Shown here piece after piece: positions 46,046-56,272 of a DNA stretch of 64,000 nucleotides. The notes under the pieces are model-generated. The model saw only the letters and a program-made list of their open reading frames with translations. It ran no database searches and was not told the origin of the DNA. The translations under genes were made by a program, and so were the position numbers. The first letter of the stretch is position 1, and every line of letters starts with the position of its first letter. Source of the DNA: Cannabis sativa (taxonomy: Eukaryota > Streptophyta > Magnoliopsida > Rosales > Cannabaceae); NCBI RefSeq assembly GCF_029168945.1, contig NC_083604.1, forward strand, positions 76,338,211 through 76,402,210. The letters are read 5' to 3'.

Positions 46046-49000
46046 ACTAAGTACAAAGAGGCCGAGACTGAGCTTTTCGAAGTTTTCACTCAAAAGGAGG
46101 TTTTTTGGCGCCAACGCTCGAAGCAACTATGGTTGCAAGAGGGAGATAAAAATAGCAAATTCTTTCATGCTACGGCTTCATCTCGGCGGCGGACGAATGC
46201 CATTGAGAAGCTTCAGAAGGACGATGGAACTTGGGTTGACTGGGATTCGGGTTTATCTGAGGTTATGTGTTCTTATTTTCGAAACCTATTTACTAGTTCT
46301 CCTTGTCATATGGATGATGTTCTTGATGGTATTTTACCCTTTATTTCTTCGGCTGAGAATGATTTTTTAATGCGACCTTTGACTGATGAAGAAGTGAAAG
46401 CAGCTGTTTTCCAGATGCACCCAGATAAGTCTCCGGGTCTTGATGGTATGACATCAGGGTTCTATCAAAAGTTTTGGGCTGTTGTGGGCGTTGATGTGAT
46501 TAAACAGGTTCGTTCTTTTTTCTTAGTTGGTCGTTTGCCAATTGGTCTTAATCATACTAATCTAGTGTTGATCCCTAAGAAGCAAAATGCCACTACCATG
46601 GGAGACCTGCGCCCTATTGCTCTCTGCAATGTTCTTTACAAGGTGTGTTCTAAAGTGCTTGCTAATCGGTTGAAGAGTGTTCTTCCCTCTGTGATTTCTG
46701 AAGACCAAAGTGCTTTTATCCCGGGGCGTCTTATCACTGATAATATTATAGTTTCGTTTGAGGTAATGCATTATCTTAAGCGGAAGAGGGTCGGTAAGGA
46801 AGGTTATATGGCTCTGAAGCTTGATATGAGCAAAGCTTATGATCGGGTTGAGTGGATTTTTCTTCGTCACATGATGCTTAAAATGGGCTTTGAAGACCGA
46901 ATGGTGGATCTTATTATGCATTGTGTTTCTTCGGTTTCTTACACAATTACTCATGGGGGTCGTGAGATGGGGCCAATTACACCGGGAAGGGGTCTTCGTC
47001 AAGGTGATCCCCTCTCTCCTTATCTGTTTCTATTGTGTGCTGAGGGTCTTTCTGCTCTTATAAAGAGATTTGAAGCCAGGGGTGTTCTTCATGGGTGTCG
47101 TGTGTGTAATTGTGCTCCTGTTGTTTCTCATATGTTGTTTGCTGACGATTGCTACATTTATTGCAAAGCCATTGCTAGGGAGGCTCATAGCGTTCTTCTT
47201 TTACTTCAACTTTTCGTACAAGCTTCAGGTCAGTGTGTTAACTATTCAAAATCAAATATATTTTTTAGTTTAAACAATACCTCCGCTTCTCGACAAGATA
47301 TGTGTAATCTGCTCTGGATGCATGAAGCTCCTGACAATAGTATGTATCTCGGCCTCCCCTGTGTTATGGGCCGTAATAAGAATGCCATACTTGGTTTTTT
47401 GAAGGATAAGATGCAGAAACGAATTTTGAGTTGGGAAGGTCGTTTGCTTTCTAAAGCAGGTAAAGAGGTGTTGATCAAAACTGTTGCCCAAGCTCTCCCT
47501 ACTTATGCTATGTCTATCTTCTTGTTGCCTATGGAAACTTGTAATAAGTTAGAAGGAATGATGAGTAAATATTGGTGGAGTTCGGGCTCTAATAAAAAAC
47601 GTGGGGTCAGTTGGTCTAGTTGGAAGAATATGTGTTGGCATAAACATCATGGTGGGCTTGGTTTTCGTCACTTGCGGGATTTCAACTTAGCTATGCTAGG
47701 AAAACAAGCTTGGAGATTAGTCTCGAATGAGCATTCTTTGGTTAGTCGGGTCTATAAGGCTCGATATTACTCTCATGGGTCGTTTTTGACTGCCTCTCTT
47801 AGTCCGAATCCTAGTTTTATTTGGAAAAGCATCTTCGAAACACAAGAGCTGATCAAGAAAGGCGCTCGACGGGTTGTTGGTCCTGGTACAAGTATTAGTG
47901 TTCAGTTTGATCCTTGGTTAGAAGATGCTTCACATCCGTGGGTCACTACTATCGCTAATGGTATGGAGCAGTGGAAGGTTAACAATCTCATGGTGCCAGG
48001 AGAAAGATGTTGGGATTTGGAAGTGATCTCCGATATCTTCAATGATCGGGATACGGAGTTAATTTTGAAGACCACATTGTTCAGGAGTCTACGATTGATA
48101 CTTGGTATTGGTCTTTGGATCTGCATGGTGCTTACACTGTAAGGGAGGCCTATCGCTTGCTTCATCAGGCTGATGTCACTAACACTAGTGACTTTGAGAT
48201 GAAAATTTGGAAGATCGCTTGGAAGCTTCAAGTCCCTCCGAAAGTTCACCAACTTATGTGGCGTGCTTTGACAGGCTGTTTGGCTACTAAAGTTCAACTT
48301 GATACCAAACACATCCCTCTTGATCAAATATGTCCCATGTGTCACCAAGCGACTGAGACGATCATCCATCTATTGGTTCTATGCCCCTTTGCAAGATCAT
48401 GTTGGCAGAGGTCGAGTTTAAATATGGTCTCGGTGTCTTTGACATCATTTTGGGATTGGTTTAGTCAGATGATACTTCAGCATTCTACTATGGCACAGGA
48501 TGAATTATTAATGGTGATTTGGGCAATTTGGCATGCCTGAAATGAGCTAGTTTGGCGGGAGAAATCACTGTCAGCGGCGGAGGTTATTCTATTGGCAAGA
48601 GTAGTCCTTAATCAATGGAGAAATGCTCAACAAAGGAGATTGGGGTCTTTATTTGTTCCTTCGGGTTCGAACATAGACTTGGAGCATTGGGTGAAACCGG
48701 TTATGGGAAAGATTAAGGTAAATGTTGATGGCGCAATCTTTGCAAATGACGGAAAGTTTGGAGCGGTTGCCGTGGCTCGAGACCATGATGGTCGGTTCAT
48801 TGAAGCCTTCACGGTCCTCTTGGAGGGGTCCGTGGACCCGGCCATAGCTGAAGTTGTGGGGGTTAAGGAGGCTCTGAGTTGGATAAAGAGACACCACTGG
48901 GGTCGGGTTGAAGTTGAGACGGATTCTTTGGTTGTTGTTCAAGCAATCTGAGGTTCGGTCATCATTCCATCTCCTTTTGGCCAACATGTGTCTGCTTGTC

Positions 49001-49173
49001 GTACGTTGTTGGCTTCCTTACCTTTAGTCACGATTAATTTTGTTAAACGTTCTGTAAACAAAGCTGCACACTGTCTTGCTCGTAGCTCTTGTTTGTATTC
49101 AGATCGTATTTTCAGTGAGAGTAATGCTCCTGCTGATCTTTTATCTATTGTAATGGTTGAAAGTTCATTCTAA
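46046..49173 (+). pseudogene. LINE ORF2, reverse transcriptase, zinc-knuckle and RNase H part
   Basis: Continuation of ORF2. The RT domain has MHPDKSPGLDGMT, LRPIALCNVLYK, LKLDMSKAYDRVEW, LRQGDPLSPYLF and the catalytic FADD (in HMLFADDCYIY). The zf-RVT region has WKLQVPPKVHQLMWRAL and CPMCHQATETIIHLL. The RNase H-like domain (48700-49173) has KINVDGA-type KVNVDGAIF, EALSWI and ETDS. Breaks: a frame change near the TTTT at 48063-48066, TGA at 48538-48540 and TGA at 48949-48951. Both stops sit where CGA would be expected, so they fit CpG decay. Stop codon TAA at 49171-49173. Confidence 0.93.
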
Positions 49174-49205
49174 TAAAGTTTACCTTTCTCCTTCAAAAAA
49201 AAAAG

Positions 49206-49220
49206 AAAACATCGCTTGTA
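49206..49220. repeat. Right target-site duplication of the large LINE
   Basis: AAAACATCGCTTGTA directly after the LINE A tail, partner of 36855-36869. Confidence 0.9.
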
Positions 49221-49685
49221 AAAAAAAAATTTAATGGCAAAAATAGGTTTTTCAAAGTTTTTTTTTTTGTTTGATTACTGATATAACACTTTATAATTGA
49301 TTAGCCATTATAATTTTATTAAATTAAAATATATGAGACAAAGTATTAAAATATTCTAATAGTGGTATGTCATCTCTTGTAGTAATATTTTTCTTGATTT
49401 ATACTACTTTTTATAGAAATTCACCATTAACATTTTTTTATACCTAAATCTAGGATAAATATATACCATTTTAGAGTTTGTGTTGAGCAAAATTTATTGG
49501 TTGAACATTTTGTTTTATGAAATAAAAATTTAAATTTTACATTTTGTTAATTATTTCATGGAAAATATAAATTGACAGTTTATTTATAAAAATACTTCTA
49601 TAAGGTATGGACAATATTTATATTTTTTATGTGATTTTAATTACCAAAATACATCTTACACTATCACTTACACAATCAGACGATG
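49221..49685. other. AT-rich spacer
   Basis: AT-rich sequence following the LINE. No gene seen. Confidence 0.6.
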
Positions 49686-49693
49686 GTTGCAGG

Positions 49694-49888
49694 CAGGCCC
49701 GACCCTAGGCATAGGCGGGCTAGGCCTGTGCCTAGGGCCCACCTATCCCAGGGGCCCAAAAAAAAATATTTACCTTTTAAAATTATACCATTTTTTTACT
49801 AATTTTGAAAAATACCATATTTTTTTCTAAATAAGGGCCCAAAATAATTTTTTTTTCTATGGCCCACTAATAGTCAGGGCCGGCCCTG
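49694..49888. mobile_element. hAT-type MITE, 195 bp
   Basis: The terminal inverted repeats CAGGCCCGACCCTAGG (49694) and CAGGGCCGGCCCTG (right end) are flanked by a perfect 8 bp duplication, GTTGCAGG (49686-49693 and 49889-49896). The 8 bp duplication and CAGGG-type ends place it in the hAT superfamily. Non-coding. Confidence 0.88.
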
Positions 49889-49896
49889 GTTGCAGG

Positions 49897-50094
49897 GTAG
49901 TTGCTGCGGTTACGCGATGGTTGCATATTTCAATTAGATGATAGTTGCAGGGTGGTTGTTGGAGGGTTGGCCGAAAGTTGCATCAGACGAAAGTTTCAAT
50001 CAGATGAAATAACTGTTAGCAAAATATTTATGCAACTGTAATGCAACTAATATCAAACATTAAAAATCAAAATAGTATTTTCACGTACATAACT
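49897..50094. other. Spacer with GTTGCA phrases
   Basis: Contains repeated GATGGTTGCA, GATAGTTGCAGG and GAAAGTTGCAT phrases, like a small degenerate repeat array. The hAT MITE inserted into one of these phrases. No gene. Confidence 0.45.
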
Positions 50095-50310
50095 CTATCT
50101 ACATGTCTGATGATTGTAAGATGATGTTAAATGATTTGCCTAATGTTGTTAATTTTATTAGACGGTCTGCAAACAGTGTTGCTCATTGCTTAGCTAGAGC
50201 TTCCTATTTAGTTGTCGATCGTGATTTCAGGGGTAATGATGTTGCTCCTGAATTAAGTCATGTAATCGCTATGGATTGCCTTTAATAAAGATGATGAATG
50301 TTTTAAAAAA
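50095..50310 (+). mobile_element. 5'-truncated LINE 3' end (RNase H tail)
   Basis: A 60-residue frame (50103-50285) matches the last residues of the LINE RNase H domain, with LPNVVNFIRRSANSVAHCLA against LPLVTINFVKRSVNKAAHCL in the large LINE. It is followed by a short UTR with AATAAAGATG and an A run. This is the usual result of incomplete reverse transcription. It is a different, diverged copy. No target duplication identified. Confidence 0.8.
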
Positions 50311-50499
50311 ATATATATTTCAAATTATTTATCAAGTCTGTTAATAAAATTGTAAGTAAATAAAATTATATGTAAGGAATTGTTTTTTTTTTTTAAATAT
50401 TTATAGTAACTGAAAGAAAAATAAAACAAAGATTTTTTTAAAAAATTGTTCATATTGTTATTATTAGTGTTGTATAAATTTTTAAAGTTAAATTTTTTT

Positions 50500-50810
50500 T
50501 GTAAGAATAAAAGAGGATCACGTGGTGCATATCTCTTCTCTACTCTTTCGGTAGCTCATACAATCTTAAGAGATCACCTGCCAGCTATAGAGGCCTTATA
50601 TATCCTTTCTTAATTGAGTCATCGGTGTACATCTTAAAGGTTCCTATCCCATTAAGATTGATACCGCCACAACAAGCTGACCCTCTAAAAGACCAATCAT
50701 AATCTCTCCCATGAGAGGCTATGGTAGAATTCGAACCCTTAACTCAAGCAAGAACCATGCCAGTAAAGGTATCCCTAACACTAATAGTTTGAACATAACA
50801 GTTAGGAGGT
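50500..50810 (-). mobile_element. Possible decayed SINE-like sequence
   Basis: On the minus strand a box-B-like GGGTTCGAATTCTACC (near 50735-50720) follows a tRNA-like CTGGCATGGTTCTTGC. No A tail or target duplication was found, so this stays tentative. Confidence 0.3.
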
Positions 50811-51255
50811 TGAACAATTCTCCATGAACCAAAGACCAAAATTGAAACAAAAATATGAAAAACGACTAGTTTTCCCTTAGAAACAGTCGTTTGCCAAACC
50901 TGATTTTGTCTATATTCAATTAAGTAGTGTCTACCAATATGAGATTGAAAAAATGCACAAAAAAATACTCTATTATTATTACGTCAAGTACACACTGAAT
51001 TACATAAAAAAGAAAAAAACTTATACAAGAAAAAACAAATTTTGGACATGCAAACAAATTATTGACAAAAATCATGTGTGATGTGAGAACAAATCAAAAA
51101 CCATGTACAGCTTTATCTAAACAGAGCAGAACTGGAATAGGAGGAAATAAAGGGATCTTTCTGATCAAAAAAGAAAAAAAACAATGGAAAAAACAATCAA
51201 TCACAAGGCGAAAAATGTGGATCGGCCCAAACGTAACGTAACACGAACAAGATTT
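50811..51255. other. Spacer and 3' UTR of the quinone reductase
   Basis: AT-rich. The portion above about 51050 is probably transcribed as 3' UTR on the minus strand. No other gene. Confidence 0.55.
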
Positions 51256-53425
51256 TTAAGCAAAGGACAGCTTTTTCACCACGGCTGCCATGTACTTTCC
51301 TTGATGCTCTGCAAGAGCCAATTCAGTTTCGGTGGGTTCTCTTGTCCCGTCACCGGCAAATACACCAGCACCATAGGGAGATCCCCCTCTTATGGAGTCC
51401 ATCTTGAACATACCAGCTCCAAAAGTATATCCAATGGGAACAAACAGCATTCCATGGTGTACCAGTTGTGTAATAGCCGTCCAACTGCAATAATTGACAA
51501 AATGTACAAGTCTCAAGATATAGCCTAGTGAAAAGCAATGATGGAAAAGAATGAACAAATATTAGCCTCTGAGTTTTCAGACAATACAATAACTATAACT
51601 AATTGTAATCTTTCAAGTTGAGAAGAAAGAATGCTCCCTTTAAGTCCTTGATGATGAAAAATCATATTCACCAACTACTTTCTTTGCATGTTTGGGACTA
51701 TAATTAAAACTAATAACACTGTTTAGTGTGAAGATAATTAACTCATGGATTTCTTTTCCTCTCAACACATATACACTCTAATGCATAAATACCTATTATA
51801 TGTCTGACTCAGATACAAATGGTAATGGCATTAATTCATCTACCCAGCATTGAAGCTGAAAAGCACTGGACCATCCCATGAAACAAGTGTGACCCCTCAG
51901 CAAGAATTTCCCCCATAATATTAATCCTTGTAAATCTCAATTAAGTTTCATCATTTCTAGATGCAAGAAACAAGAAATGAAAATATGATTGGAATGTTTA
52001 CATTTCCGGCACGAATCTCCTACCTACACTAGACTAGACCATCAATCTTATAGATCACGGCATGTTTTACCATCGCAGAATGACTCTATTCTAGGACAAG
52101 GAAAACCCTTATATCCACAAACAAGTTAGCAAATTACTTCGAGTTTCATGTTTCAAAACAAAGTGGTAACTTGACATACGTAATGAAAGTTTAAACAGTT
52201 CCATAGGCAATAGGCAAGCATGAATATGAGAGAATCAAAATGAATCAGAAACCAAATACTTCACATGTAAAAATGAAAAATGCATCATCATAGATTTGGC
52301 AGTATGTAAGTACATTTACAACACTCGATCAAGAAATCAAAAGCATTCACTCATGCAAATATTGAAAGCCAAAAACAAAAAGATACCATAGTTTTGTAAG
52401 TATGAAAAGTCTTCTCCTCAAATACCATTGATTTACCACATCATCAGAGCTTCAATTCCTAGTACATTCATTATCCGAACATTCCCATTTTTTCAGCAAT
52501 CATTTTCATTATCCAAAATAATTTCGAGCAGGGAAATCAAGCAAAGAACCATTCCACAAACACAGAACACTCCTCTATTAAGACTACCTATCCTTTTCGA
52601 TCACAAAGCTAATCCTAAGATTCCTGCTACTAATTCTATTGAGCTTAATCACTACCAATGAGATACCCGACATCTACTCTGGTAAACACAATCTTCTTAA
52701 TTCACGGTCAAGGTATTATGGAAACAATCAGTAACTAGCAAAATCATCCATTTCAACTTGAATAATTAAAAAGCCAATTCCCATTCAAACAAACCCCAAT
52801 TCAATAAAAACGAAAATTCAACAGTAAAAAGAAGAACATTGCAAGAGGAAAAGTAAGCTTACGCCGTCGTTTCTTGGCCACCACCTTGAGTACCGGTACT
52901 GACGAAGAACCCACCTGGCTTCCCAGCAAGCTTCTGCTCCTTCCACAACTGTCCCGTCGAATCAAAAAAGGCTTTCATCTGCGCCGCCATAGACCCATAC
53001 CTCGTCGGAAACCCAAACAAGACACCATCAGCCTCCGCCAGCTCTTCCGCCGTGATTTCAGGAATCTCAGGATCCTTCGGCGGCGCTTTCATCTGATCCA
53101 AAACCTCAATCGGCAATGTCTCAGCCACCCTAAACAAAACCCCCTCCACTCCATCAACCGAATCAACTCCCTTCTTCATCCTCCTAGCCAACCCCTCCAC
53201 GTGTCCGTACATCGAGTAGAACACAACGAACACCTTCAGCTTCTTCGCAGCAGCTACCGCGGCGTTATCATCGTTAACAGTCGCAGGATTCGAAACGGCA
53301 TCGTACGACCTATCATCGGCCGGAATCGGCGCGTTTACCGATACTTGCCGGGAATCTTCAGCGGCGGCGGCGGCGCCTGAAGGCACCTTCTTCTTGCTTG
53401 GAACACAGCCACCGCCCTTCCCCAT
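51256..53425 (-). CDS. FQR1/WrbA-like NAD(P)H:quinone oxidoreductase
   Basis: A flavodoxin-fold FMN enzyme that reduces quinones by two electrons, protecting membranes from semiquinone radicals. Two exons, 53425-52863 and 51484-51256, joined across a 1379 bp GT-AG intron, give 263 residues. Residues 63-80 are the FMN phosphate loop region (KVFVVFYSMYGHVEGLA). FGFPTRYGSMAAQMKAFFD (138-155) and FFVSTGTQGGGQETT (173-187) form the rest of the flavin site. Exon 2 carries HHGMLFVPIGYTFGAGMF and the WrbA-type ending, GRE-like TREPTETELALAEHQGK. An N-terminal extension of about 60 Ala/Ser/Pro-rich residues precedes the domain, as in At4g36750. It begins MGKGGGC, a possible lipidation site, so membrane attachment is plausible but unproven. 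The start is the first ATG in frame. Confidence 0.95.
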
Positions 53426-54617
53426 CTCTTACTGCGTTTTTAAAAACTCAATCCTTGCTTTTCAAGAAATCAGAATTCAAAAACTCCTTTCCGTTTTTCA
53501 AAATTTAAAAATATTCAAAGGTAAACAAAAACGAGCTCGAAGACTTTTTTCTCTTTTTCTTTTTTTTTTGGCGAAAACGGATTTGGTTGGGAAGAAAGGC
53601 CACGTGGCGGCGTTTAGTGGGTACCTGAGAGAGTGAGACGACGTCGTAGTGTAGAGGAAACGAAGGGTTTGGATTTGGAATATATGGAAAATGGATCGTT
53701 AAGGATTCGTCTGTTTTGGAAATTAATTAAATTAAAATATGAAAAAAATTAGATAAAACTGTTAGAAGCCGCCGTGATTGGTTGCTACACAGTCATGACT
53801 CATCTACCAACTCTTTTTTAAAAAAAAAATAAATAAATATTGAATTGAATAATAATAATAATAATGAAACAGTAAGAGCACCATGTGTTGATGATGTTGA
53901 TATTGGCATCTGCCTAACTGGAAATAATTATTAAGAAAAATAATAATAGTAAAAGAAGATTATTGTGCACGTAGCGTAAAATTAAGAAAATAAATGATTA
54001 TTTGAAAGACTTTTTTAAGTTTAATACATTATTTTATAGTTATATATTCTACAAGTGCGGATAATTCTATTTATGAAAATGAAATGTAACATTTTTTTTT
54101 CAAAGGATAACTAACTACATTTTGTAATTGGATTGTAAAATTGGATATATTTACAAAATTAGATTTCAATAGTGAGAGAAGTGATGATCTTGGAGGAATG
54201 TATGTCTATTCTAGAAGCAGTTAACAGTTTAAGGAGCATATTCAAAAGGATAAAGTGAGGAGGAGTGATGAGCATTACATATTCAAGTTGGTTGGCTCCC
54301 CAATATGATGGACAGCTTGCACAACATTGATATTTCGGTCTATGAATTCTGATGTGTACAGAATTAAGGTTGCAAATATTTTCTCTATCAACATTCACAT
54401 GGTATGTTGCCACAGATCCACTCGTTAGGAGTAGGGTGGGCCTCAGCTTAGCCCCTCCAAACAAGGCCTGCGCCTCGGGCTTCCACGGCCCAAAGAATTT
54501 CAAAAAAATTCCTTCCCAAAAATACATATCTTTATTCTTTTTTAATATTTTAAAAAAGAGAAATATTAGGGGGAATGTCAAGCCCAGTAGGATGTGGCTG
54601 TTGTTATGGGTTCATGT
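53426..54617. other. Quinone reductase promoter region and spacer
   Basis: About 200 bp above the ATG are probably leader. A CCACGTGGC G-box palindrome is at about 53601-53609 and a GACGACGTCGTA motif near 53637. Beyond 53700 the sequence is AT-rich. A patch at 54430-54500 with GGGCCTCAG, GCCTGCGCCTCGGGC and CGGCCCAAA resembles a decayed relative of the hAT MITE at 49694. No gene. Confidence 0.5.
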
Positions 54618-55189
54618 TAGGGTTGTACATCGGTCGGTTTGGGCAGTTTATCCTATATATTTTCTAACCCAATTTAAAGTTCGGGTTGCTAAAATTTAAG
54701 TGCAACCCGCCCAATGTAAAAAAAAAAAATTCTATAAACCGACCAACGGTTTGGGCGGTTTGGTCGGGTTAACCCGCCCAAACCGGCCAAATTTTTTTTT
54801 TTTTTTTAGTTTCAAAGTCAAAATTAACAAAAATTTTAAAAATAAATTAAAATATCACATTCCACCAAAGTACAATACCATATATATGACTTTAAAACTA
54901 ATAATTAAGTATATAACTTTATATTATTATATATTTAATCATTTATATTATATATAATAAAAACTAAAAAGTTAAAAAAAAAAAAAAGTACAAAATCGGG
55001 TTGGTCGGGTTGGTCGGTTTTAATTGGGCGGTTGGACCTATTTTCAACTTTTAACGCCCATTAACCGTATCAAGGGCGGTTTGTAATTTTTTCGGGTTAT
55101 TTCGGTTTGTAATTTTTATCAGTTTTTTCGGTTCGGTTTGGGCGGGTTATTCGGTTTAGGCTGTTTACAAATTTTTTTGTACAGCCCTA
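54618..55189. mobile_element. hAT-type MITE, 572 bp
   Basis: The ends TAGGGTTGTACA and inverted TGTACAGCCCTA are flanked by GTTCATGT (54610-54617) and GTTCATGC (55190-55197), an 8 bp duplication with one mismatch. The inside is full of GGTTTGGGCGG, GGTCGGGTT and CGGTTTGTAA variants, partly arranged as inverted pairs. No coding capacity. Confidence 0.82.
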
Positions 55190-55198
55190 GTTCATGCA

Positions 55199-55504
55199 TG
55201 TTAGAATATGGTATGTTATAGGATTCTATCTCAAAATTAATTGGTAATAAGAGGAGTAGTACATGCATCTTATGTATAGTTTTTAGTTTCTACATATTAT
55301 TAATGTAAGACTCTCTAACATCCCCTTCAAGATGATGGCTCTTTTCTTGCTCACAAATTTTGCACAACTCGATCACAAGTGGCCTTTTTAGCTCACAGTG
55401 GCTCTTTTTGGCTCACTATCCCTGAATTATAAGCGGCTCTTTTAGCTCATCTTTTTAGATTTGGATCGGTTACTCGTTAGAGTTTTAGTTAGGCTCTGAT
55501 ACCA
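55199..55504 (-). mobile_element. TRIM-like LTR remnant
   Basis: A 122 bp segment, 55199-55320, starts TGTTAGAATATGG and ends CTCTCTAACA, as a short LTR would. It is followed by a polypurine-type sequence (minus strand CTTGAAGGGGA, 55321-55331), a 160 bp non-coding interior, and TGGTATCAGAGCC on the minus strand (55504-55492), the initiator-tRNA-Met primer-binding site. The second LTR expected above 55504 is not recognisable, so one end is lost or too diverged. Confidence 0.5.
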
Positions 55505-55849
55505 TATTAAATATAAATAATAAATAAACAATATAAGAAATAATCACTCGCAACATGTCACATCGACATAGTGTTGGATACCTTAGACTGTGTTTGTTAG
55601 GAATAATAGAGAATAATGAGGATGGAGGGTTGGTGAAGGATGTAGAATAAGAGAGAGGGAGTGGAGAGTAGCAATCCTTTTGAATTGTTTGGTAGAAGGG
55701 ATGAAGTGATGGAAGAATAGAGAGTATTTATTTATGTAATTATTGTATTGTCCTACATATGTGATGACCAAGTGTGTGACTTTAGCAAAGTTTAGACATT
55801 GTCTAAACTTGCTCAACATCACAACTTTACAGTGATAGACCTCCTTTAG
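55505..55849. other. Spacer
   Basis: No gene or clear element. Contains purine-rich AGAGAGAGGGAGTGGAGAG near 55650. Confidence 0.5.
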
Positions 55850-56272
55850 AGGTACACTGGGACATCATGCATATGATTCTATGACTTATGTCAAAAAGGT
55901 GGATAATTGTGGTGTTTTTAACATAAGTCTAATAAGTACCAAGTGTCACTCTCGGGTTGGTCATTTTTAAATGACAGTTATGTTAGTTAGTTTTGGGGGG
56001 AATCGTTTTGTCCCAAAGCTATATATATATTCCCTTTGCCATAATTCCATGAGGCTAAATTTTTAGAAAAACACAACAGATTTGAGAGAGAGTGAGACAG
56101 AGTGATTGGGAGGGTCAGGAACTAGTCTCCTTTACAATTGATCTTCCTAGTGTAGATCAAACACTTTGTACTCATAATTGGTTGATTGTTTCCCGGGGAT
56201 GTAAGCACAGATTACTCTAATTTGTGTTCGAACCTCGTTAAAGAAAGGTACCATTTTAGTTTCTGCTCCATT
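55850..56272 (+). mobile_element. LTR fragment interrupted by the copia element
   Basis: Plus-strand features of a retrotransposon LTR: a TATA-type box (GCTATATATATATTCCC near 56018), a GA-rich leader, and an R/U5-like stretch (TTTCCCGGGGATGTAAGCAC, then TTCGAACCTCGTTAAAGAAA). It stops at the TG of the next LTR. The left end is approximate and the family is not determined. Confidence 0.45.

Larger units (their letters stand above)
36870..49205 (+). mobile_element. Near full-length L1-type LINE with nested LTR element
   Basis: A non-LTR retrotransposon bounded by a 15 bp duplication and ending in an A tail (49195-49205). Without the nested element (39671-46045 plus one ACTAA copy) it is about 6.0 kb. 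It comprises a 5' UTR of about 546 bp, ORF1, ORF2 and a short 3' UTR. Lesions are few: a one-base gain in ORF1, a one-base loss in ORF2, two TGA stops and the LTR insertion. It is no longer able to move by itself. The high integrity compared with the LINE at 2889-4600 suggests a younger insertion. Confidence 0.95.

Noticed and set aside
46562..47002. 146-codon minus-strand frame opposite the LINE reverse transcriptase
   Set aside because: Antisense of a strongly conserved coding region, no independent support.
52874..53380. 168-codon plus-strand frame opposite quinone reductase exon 1
   Set aside because: Antisense shadow of a GC-rich exon, with Arg/Leu/His-rich composition and no domain.
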